Below, piece after piece: positions 34,797 through 42,899 of a DNA stretch of 64,000 nt. Both the position numbers and the translations under genes were made by a program. Source of the stretch: Mesorhizobium sp. M1D.F.Ca.ET.043.01.1.1 (GTDB taxonomy: Bacteria > Pseudomonadota > Alphaproteobacteria > Rhizobiales > Rhizobiaceae); the NCBI RefSeq assembly GCF_003952385.1, contig NZ_CP034444.1, positions 1,364,001 to 1,428,000 on the forward strand, written 5' to 3'. The first letter of the stretch is position 1, and the number at the start of each line of letters is the position of its first letter. Below the pieces are notes generated by a model. That model was not told the DNA's origin. It did not search any database and worked only from the letters and a program-made list of their open reading frames with translations.

Positions 34797-35878
34797 TGGT
34801 CCGCCACCAGCACGACATCCTGCGCATCGATGCCGAGCGTGATCGGCTCGCCCGGCGCCGGCAGCTTCGCCAGCACGTCGGAGCGGCAATAGTCGCGCAG
34901 CGTCACCTGCCGGCCGTCGCGCAGCGTCGCGTAGCAGATGAAGCTGTCGCCCTGGTAGATGACATCGCCAACGGTCGCCGGCAGCATGTTGAGGCCCGAC
35001 TGGTCCGTGTCGGCGATCAGCCGCAGCTTTTCCGGCCGCACCACCATCAGATGCGGACCGGCGGCCGGCGGCGGATCGTTCATGCGCAGCTTGCGGTCCT
35101 CATACCAGACGCTGCCGTTGCGGCATTCGACGGGGATGAAGTTGGATTCGCCGATGAAGCCGGCGACGAACTTCGTCTTCGGCTTGGCATAGAGCGCCTC
35201 GGGCTGGTCGATCTGCTCGATGCGGCCGGCATTCATGACCGCGATGCGGTCCGACATGGTGATCGCCTCGCGCTGGTCGTGGGTGACGTAGACGGTCGTC
35301 ATGCCGAGCCGGCGGTGCAGGTTGCGCAGCTCGATCTGCATGTGCTCGCGCAGCCCCTTGTCGAGCGCCGAGAGCGGCTCGTCCATCAAGACGATGCGCG
35401 GCTCGAAGACGATGGCGCGCGCCAGCGCCACGCGCTGGCGCTGGCCGCCGGAAAGCTGGTCGACGCGGCGCTCGCCCAGCCCCTGCAGGCGCACGAGATC
35501 AAGCGCCTTCTCCACGCGCTCCCTGGTGTCGGCCACGGAGGCCCGCCGCTGCTTCAGCGGAAAGGCGACATTGTGGAAGACGTTCATGTGCGGGAACAGC
35601 GCATAATTCTGGAACACCATGCCGATGTTGCGCCTGTGCGGCGGCATGGTGATGATCTCCTCGCCACCGACCTTGATTGAGCCGGCATTGGCGCGAACAA
35701 AACCCGCCAGGATCATCAGCAGCGTCGTCTTTCCCGATCCCGAGGGACCGAGCAGCGTCAGGAATTCACCCGCGGCGACATCGAGGCTGAGATCGCTCAG
35801 GATGGAGAGCGAGCCGAAGCGCTTCTCGATACCGTGAATGCCGATGGGAAGCGCTGACGGCGCAAGAGACAAGAGCAT
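34793..35878 (-). CDS. ABC ATPase (PotA-type)
   Basis: This 361-residue ATPase has Walker A GPSGSGKT at 44-51, the signature LSGGQRQRVALARA near 140, Walker B VLMDEP near 161 and the H-loop THDQREA. A C-terminal TOBE/OB regulatory region occupies about 240-361. This is the polyamine-iron-opine ATPase class. ATG 35,878 has GGAG 8 bases upstream, and the TTG at 35,887 is less likely. It is separated from the upstream binding-protein gene by a hairpin and a palindromic repeat. Confidence 0.92.
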   Translation of the reverse strand: MLLSLAPSALPIGIHGIEKRFGSLSILSDLSLDVAAGEFLTLLGPSGSGKTTLLMILAGFVRANAGSIKVGGEEIITMPPHRRNIGMVFQNYALFPHMNVFHNVAFPLKQRRASVADTRERVEKALDLVRLQGLGERRVDQLSGGQRQRVALARAIVFEPRIVLMDEPLSALDKGLREHMQIELRNLHRRLGMTTVYVTHDQREAITMSDRIAVMNAGRIEQIDQPEALYAKPKTKFVAGFIGESNFIPVECRNGSVWYEDRKLRMNDPPPAAGPHLMVVRPEKLRLIADTDQSGLNMLPATVGDVIYQGDSFICYATLRDGRQVTLRDYCRSDVLAKLPAPGEPITLGIDAQDVVLVADQ

Positions 35879-35908
35879 CTCCTTCAACTCCGGAACATTG
35901 TCTGGAAC

Positions 35909-35934
35909 GGAGCGACGCTTCGGCGCGCCGCTCC
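35909..35934 (-). terminator. Hairpin between binding-protein and ATPase genes
   Basis: GGAGCG (35,909-35,914) and CGCTCC (35,929-35,934) close a hairpin with inner CGC-TTCG-GCG pairing. It has no T-run, so it probably acts as a message-stabilising or partial stop that raises binding-protein levels over the membrane genes. Confidence 0.45.
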
Positions 35935-35951
35935 GGCAGTCTGTTGTTACC

Positions 35952-35994
35952 CAATTCCGGACGGAAAACCGCTGCGCACTTTTCCTGGAATTGC
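35952..35994. repeat. Extragenic palindromic repeat, GCAATTCC-arm type
   Basis: This is a near-identical copy of 24,436-24,480, with the core AAAACCGCTGCGCACTTTT. It lies 5 bases past the binding-protein stop. Confidence 0.75.
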
Positions 35995-35999
35995 TTAGC

Positions 36000-37037
36000 C
36001 TATTGCTGGATCAGGTTGTTGAACTTCTCGGTCGCCTCGACGAGGGTGTCGCGCCAGAATTCGGGATCCTGCAGCACCTGCTTCTTGACGTTCTCGGGCG
36101 AGGAGTTGATGTCCTTGATCCGCTCCTGCGGGATCTTGCCGGTCTCGAAGGCCTTCTCGTTGGCCGGACCGTTGTCGACATAGAGCGGCAGGTTGGCCTG
36201 GAGATCCGGGCTGACGAACCTGGCCAGCGCCTTCATCGCAAGGTCCTTGTTCTTCGAACCCTTCGGGATGACCATGCAGTCGGCGGCGAGCACGCCCTGG
36301 TCGAAGGAGAAGCTTACCGGCGCGCCTTCCTTCTTCAAGGTGCCGGCGCGGCCGTTCCAGATGCTTGCCATATCGACCTCGCCATCCTTGACGAGTTGCA
36401 TGGCCTGCGCGCCGGACGTCCACCAGGCGTCGATATGGCCCCGGACCTTGTCGACGGATTGCAGCGCGCCATCGATGTCGACCGGATAGACCTTGTCGAT
36501 CGGAAGCCCCTTGGCGAGTGCCGCGACGCTCAGCGTTTCGGTCGCCTGGCTGCCGGAGAGGGCGCGGCGGCCCGGAAACTTCTCGACATCCCAGAAATCG
36601 GCCCAGGTCTTCGGTCCCTTGTCACCGAAAACATCGGTCCGGTAGATCAGCACCACGGAGGTGTAGGAGATGCCGACCCAGTCGTCATGGACAAGCTTCG
36701 GGTTGATGCCGCTCTTGTCGATGAGGTTGTAATCGAGCTTCTCGAACAGGCCTTCCTTGGAGCCGCGCGCGCATTCGTCGGCGCCAAGCTCGGTGATGTC
36801 CCATTTGACGGCGTTGCCGGTGACCTGCAGGCGCACGTCGTCCAGGCCGTTGGTGGTGTCCTGCTTGATGGTGATGCCAAGCTCCTTGGCCGTCGGATCG
36901 AAGAAGGCCTTGGTCTGCGCCTCCTGATAGGTGCCGCCCCATGAGGCGACGGTGATGGTGTCGGCGGCCGACGCCGGAACGGCGAACGAGGCCAGCAGGC
37001 CAGCGGCGGCCAGACCATAGATATGTGTCTTCATCAT
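36000..37037 (-). CDS. Periplasmic polyamine-type ABC binding protein
   Basis: This 345-residue extracytoplasmic binding protein has a signal peptide (MKTHIYGLAAAGLLASFAVPASA). The PotD/PotF-class fold is indicated by TITVASWGGTYQEAQTKAF and the C-terminal ERIKDINSSPENVKKQ. The substrate is unknown. It is the first gene of a seven-gene operon (37,037 to 28,901), and the ATG at 37,037 or 37,034 follows GGAGAAG. The promoter region carries TTGTATACAA, the probable site of the divergent GntR regulator. Confidence 0.88.
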   Translation of the reverse strand: MMKTHIYGLAAAGLLASFAVPASAADTITVASWGGTYQEAQTKAFFDPTAKELGITIKQDTTNGLDDVRLQVTGNAVKWDITELGADECARGSKEGLFEKLDYNLIDKSGINPKLVHDDWVGISYTSVVLIYRTDVFGDKGPKTWADFWDVEKFPGRRALSGSQATETLSVAALAKGLPIDKVYPVDIDGALQSVDKVRGHIDAWWTSGAQAMQLVKDGEVDMASIWNGRAGTLKKEGAPVSFSFDQGVLAADCMVIPKGSKNKDLAMKALARFVSPDLQANLPLYVDNGPANEKAFETGKIPQERIKDINSSPENVKKQVLQDPEFWRDTLVEATEKFNNLIQQ

Positions 37038-37087
37038 TATCGCTTCTCCAACCGGTGTTCCCATTATCATTGATTTGGTATGCGAGT

Positions 37088-37097
37088 TTGTATACAA
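37088..37097. promoter_or_regulatory. Probable GntR/FCD operator TTGTATACAA
   Basis: TTGTATACAA is a perfect 10-base palindrome. It lies 51 bases upstream of the binding-protein start in the gap shared with the divergent GntR gene. FCD-type GntR regulators commonly bind palindromes of the form TTGTnnACAA. Binding by the adjacent GntR protein is inferred. Confidence 0.7.
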
Positions 37098-37271
37098 TTT
37101 TGAGTGTAATTCACCGGAAGCCGATGTCAACACGGGCTATGCGTTTTTTGGCAAAGATGAACGAAGGCGTCGGTTCGGAGCTTGGCCCTTGTCGGAAACC
37201 GTCCTGTTTCAAGCAGGAGCCAAAAGGCACTACAACTGCGAATCCATGACAGACCGTTGGAGGCGGGACGC

Positions 37272-37973
37272 TTGAGCAAGGAGAGAAAGAACACGCTGCG
37301 CGACTCGGTGTTCGAGAAGCTGAAGGCGATGATCATCACCGGTCAGATCCCGCCGGGCGGCCGCGTGACGGAAAACGAGATCGCCGAGCGCCTGAAGGTA
37401 AGCCGCACGCCGGTGCGCGAGGCCTTCAACCGGCTCGAACGCGACGGCTTGGTCATCGGCCGGCCGCGCCAGGGCTATATCGTTGCCGAGTTCAACCTGA
37501 ACATGTTCCGCGAAGCCTTCGATATCCGCGAGCTGCTCGACGGGCGCGCGACCGAGCTGGCGGCGGCCAACGCCACCAGCGCCGACAAGGCAAGGCTGCG
37601 CGAGATGCTCGCCGAATGCGAGCGCCTGGCGGCGATCCCCGACCGCAGCACACGTGAGAAATTCGAGGAATTGCAGGTCGGCATCGACCTGCACCGGGTG
37701 ATCGCCGAACTCAGCGGCAACGAGATGCTCCACGGCATGCTCTGCGGCATCCTCGACAAATGCCAGCAATATGTCTGGACGGAGCTTCTGTGGCTGGACG
37801 AATGGAAGATCACCCGCGAGGAGCATACCGGCATCGTCGACGCGATCTGCGCCGGCGATGTCGCTTTAGCCGGCGAGCGCGCTCGCGCGCATGTTCGCGG
37901 CTCGCGCGAGAACATCCTGCGCCTGCTGCAGGCCAAATCCGACTACCAGGGATTCTTCGCCAGGGCGTCCTGA
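37272..37973 (+). CDS. GntR-family regulator with FCD domain
   Basis: This 233-residue protein has a winged HTH at about 8-72 (LRDSVFEKLKAMIITGQIPPGGRV, ENEIAERLKVSRTPVREAFNRLERDGLV). An all-helical FCD effector domain follows from about 88 to 225, with metal/ligand positions such as DIRELLDGRATELAA and the H of DLHRVIAEL. TTG 37,272 was chosen because GGAGG lies 8 bases upstream; no ATG in frame is better. It is divergent from the seven-gene operon and is its likely repressor. Confidence 0.88.
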   Translation: MSKERKNTLRDSVFEKLKAMIITGQIPPGGRVTENEIAERLKVSRTPVREAFNRLERDGLVIGRPRQGYIVAEFNLNMFREAFDIRELLDGRATELAAANATSADKARLREMLAECERLAAIPDRSTREKFEELQVGIDLHRVIAELSGNEMLHGMLCGILDKCQQYVWTELLWLDEWKITREEHTGIVDAICAGDVALAGERARAHVRGSRENILRLLQAKSDYQGFFARAS

Positions 37974-37985
37974 CCGGTCTTTAGA

Positions 37986-38028
37986 GCAATTCCAGGAAAA
38001 GTGTGTAACGGTTTTCCGTCGGGAATTT
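37986..38028. repeat. Extragenic palindromic repeat, GCAATTCC-arm type (inverted)
   Basis: GCAATTCCAGGAAAAGTGTG...CGGTTTTCCGTCGGGAATTT is the inverse-orientation copy of 24,436-24,480. The right arm is slightly decayed. It lies between convergent genes. Confidence 0.7.
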
Positions 38029-38094
38029 CGTAAAAACAAATACTTAGGGCGGTTCGGCGATTCTATGAATCGCTGAAACGCTCTAGACTAGCGG

Positions 38095-39180
38095 TCAGCT
38101 CGAAAGCACAGGGCAGTTGGCGCCACGCCGCAGGCTGATATGGGCCACGTCGCCGACGCTGAATTGAAAACCGTCGGCGCGGCGCGGCGCGTCGATGACG
38201 ATCGAAGTCCCCTGCCCGAGCTCAGCATGGAGGCGCAGCGTGCGGCCGTGAAAGACGACGCCGCTCACCCTGGCCGGCGCGGTGCCGTCGGCGGCCACGG
38301 TGGCTGCCAGCAGATCCTCCGGCCGCACGCCGATCGTGCGCGTGTCGCCGGCGGCCGGCATCTCTCCGGTGTTGGAGACCGCCTCCAGCGGCAGCTCGCC
38401 GGCGGCGAAGCGCAGCCGCTCGCCGTCGCGTCCGAGAAAGCGCGACTGCAAGAGGTTCATCGTGCCGATGAAGGAGGCGACGAAGCGCGTCGCCGGCCGG
38501 TCGTACAGCGTTGCCGGCGGCGCGATCTGCTCGATGCGGCCCTTGTTCATGACGACGATGCGGTCGGAGATCGACAGCGCCTCGGTCTGGTCATGGGTGA
38601 CCATCACGAAGGTGGTGCCGAGCCGCGATTGCAGCCGCTTCAGCTCGACCTGCATCTGCTCGCGCAGATGCGCATCGAGCGCCGACAGCGGCTCGTCGAG
38701 CAGAAGCACGCGCGGCTCGCAGACGATGGCGCGCGCGAGCGCGACGCGCTGGCGCTGGCCGCCGGAGAGCTCGGAGACGCGGGCGCCGAGCTTGTCGGCG
38801 AGGCCGACCATGTCGAGCGCCTCGCCGACACGCCTGGCCTGATCGGCGCCGGACAATTTGCGCAGCGAGAGGCCGAAGCCGACATTGGCGGCGACGTCCA
38901 TATGCGGGAACAGCGCATAGTCCTGGAAGACGGTGTTCACCGGGCGGTCGAAGGGCCTCAAGCCGGTGATGTCGCGGCCCTCCAGCAGCACATTGCCGCT
39001 TGTCGGGCTCTCGAAGCCGGCGATGACGCGCAGGCTCGTCGTCTTGCCGCAGCCGGAGGGACCGAGCAGGGTCAGGAACTCGCCCGGCGCAATGTCGAGA
39101 TCGACGGCTTCGAGACCGACAATGCCGCCTGGAAAAATCTTCGAGACTTTCTGCAGTCGAACGAGCGCATCAAGCGCCAT
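38095..39180 (-). CDS. ABC ATPase (PotA-type), second system
   Basis: This 361-residue ATPase has Walker A GPSGCGKT at 40-47, LSGGQRQRVALARA, Walker B LLLDEPLSALDAHLR, and a C-terminal TOBE region. ATG 39,180 overlaps the regulator gene by 11 bases. It is the last gene of the cluster, after the regulator, although it must serve the permeases at 41.1-42.8 kb. The separated position of the ATPase is unusual but seen in rhizobial systems. Confidence 0.9.
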   Translation of the reverse strand: MALDALVRLQKVSKIFPGGIVGLEAVDLDIAPGEFLTLLGPSGCGKTTSLRVIAGFESPTSGNVLLEGRDITGLRPFDRPVNTVFQDYALFPHMDVAANVGFGLSLRKLSGADQARRVGEALDMVGLADKLGARVSELSGGQRQRVALARAIVCEPRVLLLDEPLSALDAHLREQMQVELKRLQSRLGTTFVMVTHDQTEALSISDRIVVMNKGRIEQIAPPATLYDRPATRFVASFIGTMNLLQSRFLGRDGERLRFAAGELPLEAVSNTGEMPAAGDTRTIGVRPEDLLAATVAADGTAPARVSGVVFHGRTLRLHAELGQGTSIVIDAPRRADGFQFSVGDVAHISLRRGANCPVLSS

Positions 39181-39778
39181 CGCGCACCTCGGAGGGCTTG
39201 GTGGTGTTGACCCAAAGGATTTGGCAGCGTTCGGCGCAGGGGTTGCGGAAGGCATGCAGCAGCGTGCTCTTGAAAGCGAAGCTGTCGCCTGCCTTCAGCA
39301 GATAGGTCGTGGCATCCACCACCAGTTCGACCTCGCCCGTCAGCACGAAGCCGAACTCGTGGCCGGCATGGGCGTAGGCTTCCGCCGTGCCGCCGCCGGC
39401 CTCGACCGTCACCAGCATGCCGGTGAGCGCGGCAGCCGGCGGCGACAGCAGCGCCTTGGCGATACCCTCGGATTTCACCGGAATCTGTCGCCGCTTGTCG
39501 GCGCGCACGCAATAGAGGTCGTTGACGGCATCATTGCCGTCGGCGATCAGCGCCGAGGGCTCGATGTCGAGGGCGGCGGCGAGCGGCCAGATCACCTTGA
39601 CGCGGAGCGAGGACATGCCGCGCTCGATCTGGCTGAGCGCGCCGATGGAAATGCCGGCCTTGGCGGCAAGCTCGGCCAGCGACAGCTTGCGCTCCAACCT
39701 CAGCGCCCGCACGCGCCGGCCGACGCGGACGTCGGCATCGTCCTTCGGTTTCTCCGCGGCTTCGTCAAAAACGTCCAT
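39170..39778 (-). CDS. XRE-family regulator with C-terminal cupin (PuuR-like)
   Basis: This 202-residue protein has an N-terminal HTH (about 20-75; RVRALRLERKLSLAELAAKAGISIGALSQIERG) and a cupin domain at about 120-190 (HAGHEFGFVLTGEVELVVD, FAFKSTLLHAFRNP). PuuR of the putrescine pathway has this layout, which fits the polyamine-type transporter and PuuB-like oxidase in the same operon. ATG 39,778 has GAGGA 7 bases upstream. Candidate sites TTTCA...TGAAA occur ahead of the permease and oxidase genes. Confidence 0.88.
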   Translation of the reverse strand: MDVFDEAAEKPKDDADVRVGRRVRALRLERKLSLAELAAKAGISIGALSQIERGMSSLRVKVIWPLAAALDIEPSALIADGNDAVNDLYCVRADKRRQIPVKSEGIAKALLSPPAAALTGMLVTVEAGGGTAEAYAHAGHEFGFVLTGEVELVVDATTYLLKAGDSFAFKSTLLHAFRNPCAERCQILWVNTTKPSEVRDGA

Positions 39779-39825
39779 GCAGCAGTCCTCGCTAGTCTTC
39801 GTCGGCGCGGCGCAGCCCCGCCAGG

Positions 39826-39975
39826 CTCCCCTTCTCCCCTTGTGGGAGAAGGTGTCGCCGAAGGCGACGGATGAGGGGTGCTCCAGCTTGGCAGGGACGG
39901 CGATCCGTCCAACACCCCTCATCCGTCTCGGCGCTGCGCGCCGATCCACCTTCTCCCACAAGGGGAGAAGGGGAG
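39826..39975. repeat. 150-base intergenic palindrome
   Basis: CTCCCCTTCTCCCCTTGTGG at 39,826 is the reverse complement of the end at 39,975 (arms of about 29 bases). Secondary internal arms GGATGAGGGGTG and CACCCCTCATCC surround a short asymmetric middle. It belongs to the same class as the palindrome at 7753-9097. It separates the binding-protein gene from the regulator gene. Confidence 0.78.
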
Positions 39976-39985
39976 TCCGCTACGC

Positions 39986-41056
39986 TCACCCGCCGGCCTT
40001 CACCTTCTCGAACATCTTCGCCACATCGTCATTCTGCTTCATCGGGCCGGTGAAGATGGTGCTCTTCAGCATCACGTCCGGATCGGCCGGCAATTGCAGC
40101 TTTTCCAGCTCGTCCTTCGACACGCCGGCGAAGGCGGTCGCGAGCGAGCTGCCATAGCCATACGACTGGATCAGGTATTTGCCGGAGTCGGCATCGAGCC
40201 GGCTGTTGATGAAGTCATAGGCGAGGTCGACGTTCTTGGCGTCCTTCAGCATAACGAAGCCGCAGGCCCAGGTCAGCATGCCTTCCTTCGGCTTCATGAA
40301 TTCGACCGGCACGCCCTGTTTCTTGAGCGAGGTGGCCGACGCGTTCCAGGTCATTGCGGCGACCAGCTGGCCACTGGCCAAGGCCTGCTCGACCGAGGTC
40401 ATGTCGGTGGTGTAGCTCGACAGCAGCGGCCGCTGCTCGCGCAGTTTCGCGGCGACCTTCTCCATCTGCTCCGGCGTCATGTCGAACGGGTTCACGCCCG
40501 CCAGCAGCGCGGCGACGATCGGCGTGTCATGCACGGCGTCGATGGTCGCCATGCGGCCGGCATATTGCTTGTCCCACAGAAGGTTCCAACTCGCCTCGGG
40601 GTCCTTGACCAGGTCGGTGCGGTAGAGGATCGAGGTGTTGCCCCAGTCCCACGGCACCATCCACACCTTGCCGTCGCCGGCCTGCAGGTCGGGCAGGTTC
40701 TTGAACACCGGGAAGATCGAATCCCAGTTCTTGATGCGCTTGGTGTCGATCGGCTGCAGCAGGCCTTCCTTGTTCCAGCGCGCCACCTTGTCGTAGCAGG
40801 GATGCGCGATGTCGGGCCGGAAGCCGGCCTTGACCTTGGTGAAGGCGTCGTCATCGTCGCCGAAGATCGTCGCCTCGACGCCGTCCGGATGCGCGGCGAG
40901 GAAGCTCTTGTTGAAGTCCGGCAACTCGTAGCCCGACCAGGTGAAGTATTGCAGCTTGTCGGCGGCAACAGCGACCGTCGACGACAGCGCCAAGGCCAAG
41001 GCGGCAAGGCCGGCGCGGGCCTTCAGTCCAGTGATCGATTTCAGGTGGAATGTCAT
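39986..41056 (-). CDS. Periplasmic spermidine/putrescine-type ABC binding protein
   Basis: This 356-residue protein has a signal peptide (hydrophobic 15-31, ending AVA-ADK) and a PotD-like domain beginning LQYFTWSGYELPDFNKSF. WNNTSILYR-like and TWNASATSLKKQG segments typical of polyamine binders follow. The substrate is probably a polyamine or related cation. It lies 29 bases after the permease gene, with the repeat element just past its stop. Confidence 0.88.
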   Translation of the reverse strand: MTFHLKSITGLKARAGLAALALALSSTVAVAADKLQYFTWSGYELPDFNKSFLAAHPDGVEATIFGDDDDAFTKVKAGFRPDIAHPCYDKVARWNKEGLLQPIDTKRIKNWDSIFPVFKNLPDLQAGDGKVWMVPWDWGNTSILYRTDLVKDPEASWNLLWDKQYAGRMATIDAVHDTPIVAALLAGVNPFDMTPEQMEKVAAKLREQRPLLSSYTTDMTSVEQALASGQLVAAMTWNASATSLKKQGVPVEFMKPKEGMLTWACGFVMLKDAKNVDLAYDFINSRLDADSGKYLIQSYGYGSSLATAFAGVSKDELEKLQLPADPDVMLKSTIFTGPMKQNDDVAKMFEKVKAGG

Positions 41057-41085
41057 TTTCGTTCTCCTCTCTCTCTTGTTGTGGT

Positions 41086-41907
41086 TCAGGCTGGATTGCG
41101 ACGCGCCGCGCCGAGGCCGCGGTGGCGCAGGAGCTCGGCGAGCGCGGCGATGATGAAGGACACGGTGAGGATCACCGTGCCCAGCGCCATCACGGTCGGC
41201 AGCGAGCGCGGGAAGCGCAGCTGGCTCCAGATGTAGAGCGGCAGCGTCGGCTCGGTGCCGGCGAGGAAGAAGACGACGATGAACTCGTCGAAGGAGGTGA
41301 GGAAAGCGAGCATGAAGGCCGACAGCACGGCCGGCGCACTCAGCGGCAGCATGACGCGCCTGAATGTCGTCCAGTCGGAGGCGCCAAGATCGAGCGCCGC
41401 CTCGCGGATGGTCTTCGGGATGGCGGCGAAGCGGCTGCGCATCACCACCACCGTCGTCGGCAGCGCCACCAGGATATGGCCGAGCACGATGGCGATGCGC
41501 GACGGCCCCAGCCCGATGAGGTTGACCAGGATCAAGAGCGAAATGCCGACGATGACGCCGGGGATCAGGATCGGCAGCCGGGCTACGGCGCTGATGGTGG
41601 CGGCAAGCGGCGAGCGGCCGTAGAGGTCCATGTAGGAGACGGTGATGCCGCAGAGCGTTGCGCCCGATGCGGCGATGACGCCGATGATCAGGCTGTTCGC
41701 CAAGGCGCCGGAGAGCGCCGGATTGCCGTAGAGCGTCTCATACCAGCCGAGCGTGAAACCCTGCAGCGGAAATGCCGCCTGGATGGAATCGTTGAAGGAA
41801 AACAGCGGGATCAAAAGGATCGGCAGATAGAGGAAGACGAGATAGGCAAGCACATAGAGGCCGAGCCAGCGGCCGCCTGCATTTGCCCCTTTGCGCGCGC
41901 TGCTCAT
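41086..41907 (-). CDS. ABC permease (PotC-type), second system
   Basis: This 273-residue permease has about six helices and a coupling loop EAALDLGASDWTTFRRVMLPLSAP. The segment AFLTSFDEFIVVFFLAG is conserved in PotC/PotI. ATG 41,907 overlaps the PotB-type gene stop by 4 bases. The frame is intact, unlike the matching gene at 33.1-33.9 kb. Confidence 0.9.
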   Translation of the reverse strand: MSSARKGANAGGRWLGLYVLAYLVFLYLPILLIPLFSFNDSIQAAFPLQGFTLGWYETLYGNPALSGALANSLIIGVIAASGATLCGITVSYMDLYGRSPLAATISAVARLPILIPGVIVGISLLILVNLIGLGPSRIAIVLGHILVALPTTVVVMRSRFAAIPKTIREAALDLGASDWTTFRRVMLPLSAPAVLSAFMLAFLTSFDEFIVVFFLAGTEPTLPLYIWSQLRFPRSLPTVMALGTVILTVSFIIAALAELLRHRGLGAARRNPA

Positions 41908-42791
41908 GTACGGCTGCCAAACCTGCGGTCGGTGCCGCGCACGACCAGCACCACGCACAGGATGACCAGCATGACGCAGACCGAGAGCGCGGCGCCGAAG
42001 GGCCAGTCATTGGCCTTGCCGAACTGCGACTGGATGAGCGTGCCGATCATGGTGCTGGCCGGGCCGCCGACCATGGCCGGCGTGACATAGTCGCCGACGG
42101 TCGGCACGAAGACGACCAGCGCCGCCGCCAGCACGCCCGGCATCGAGTTGGGCAGCACGACGCGGCGGAAGCTGGTGAAGGGTCGCGCGCCGAGATCGGA
42201 GGCGGCTTCGAGCAGCGATTTCGGGATGGTGTCCAGCGCCACGTAGATCGGCAGGATGGCGAAGGGCGCGTAGGCGTGCGCCAGCGTCACCACGACCGCT
42301 GCCGGCGTGTTGAGGAAGGCCAGCGTCGGTTCCGACCAGAGGCCGCTTTCGATGAAGGCCGAATTCAGCACGCCGTTATAGGCAAGCACGATCTTCCAGG
42401 CGAAGACGCGGAGCAGATAGCTGGTCCAGAACGGCAGCGTGACCAGGAAGAGCAGCAGATTGCGCCGACGCCCGGCATGGAAGGCGAGGTAGTAGGCGAC
42501 GGGATAGGCGGTCACAACGGTCGCAAGCGTGACAAGGCCGGCGATCACCAGCGAGCGCAGCGTCACCGTCCAGTAGAGCGGATCGGTGGCCACGGTGACG
42601 AAATTCTCCGCCGTCAGGCCGGCGCCGAGCAGGGAGCCGTCATTGCTCCTGAAGGCGAGCAAGAGCACCAGGCCGAGCGCGAACAGGATCAGGAAGAAGG
42701 TGACCAGCCCGCCGGGCACCAGCATGGCGAAGCGGAAGACCGGCGAGATGCGGGTTTCCGGCGATGGCCGCGCTGCAACGATGGTCGACAT
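41904..42791 (-). CDS. ABC permease (PotB-type), second system
   Basis: This 295-residue permease has the coupling loop EAASDLGARPFTSFRRVVLPNSMPG and the block LPFWTSYLLRVFAWKIVLAYNG. ATG 42,791 gives MSTIVAARPS. It is the first transporter gene of the operon. The 108-base gap to the oxidase gene holds a TTTCA/TGAAA inverted pair that may be a promoter operator. Confidence 0.9.
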   Translation of the reverse strand: MSTIVAARPSPETRISPVFRFAMLVPGGLVTFFLILFALGLVLLLAFRSNDGSLLGAGLTAENFVTVATDPLYWTVTLRSLVIAGLVTLATVVTAYPVAYYLAFHAGRRRNLLLFLVTLPFWTSYLLRVFAWKIVLAYNGVLNSAFIESGLWSEPTLAFLNTPAAVVVTLAHAYAPFAILPIYVALDTIPKSLLEAASDLGARPFTSFRRVVLPNSMPGVLAAALVVFVPTVGDYVTPAMVGGPASTMIGTLIQSQFGKANDWPFGAALSVCVMLVILCVVLVVRGTDRRFGSRT

Positions 42792-42843
42792 TTTATTGCC
42801 TACTGGGCAGCTGCCCATCGATTTTTGAAATCAGCTAATTCTT

Positions 42844-42859
42844 TTTCATATTTGTGAAA
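42844..42859. promoter_or_regulatory. Candidate operator TTTCA-N6-TGAAA upstream of the PotB-type gene
   Basis: TTTCATATTTGTGAAA lies 53 bases upstream of the PotB-type ATG. A related GTGAAA-N13-TTTCAC lies before the oxidase gene at 44,210-44,234. The shared half-sites suggest binding by the cupin-type regulator in this operon. Confidence 0.4.
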
Positions 42860-42899
42860 CCGTCAAGCTGAATCGCTTGTGCGCCGCACGCGGTCGCCA

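Noticed and set aside
39826..39975. Possible CRISPR or tandem array near 39.9 kb
   Set aside because: It is a single large inverted repeat, with no regularly spaced direct repeats or spacers.
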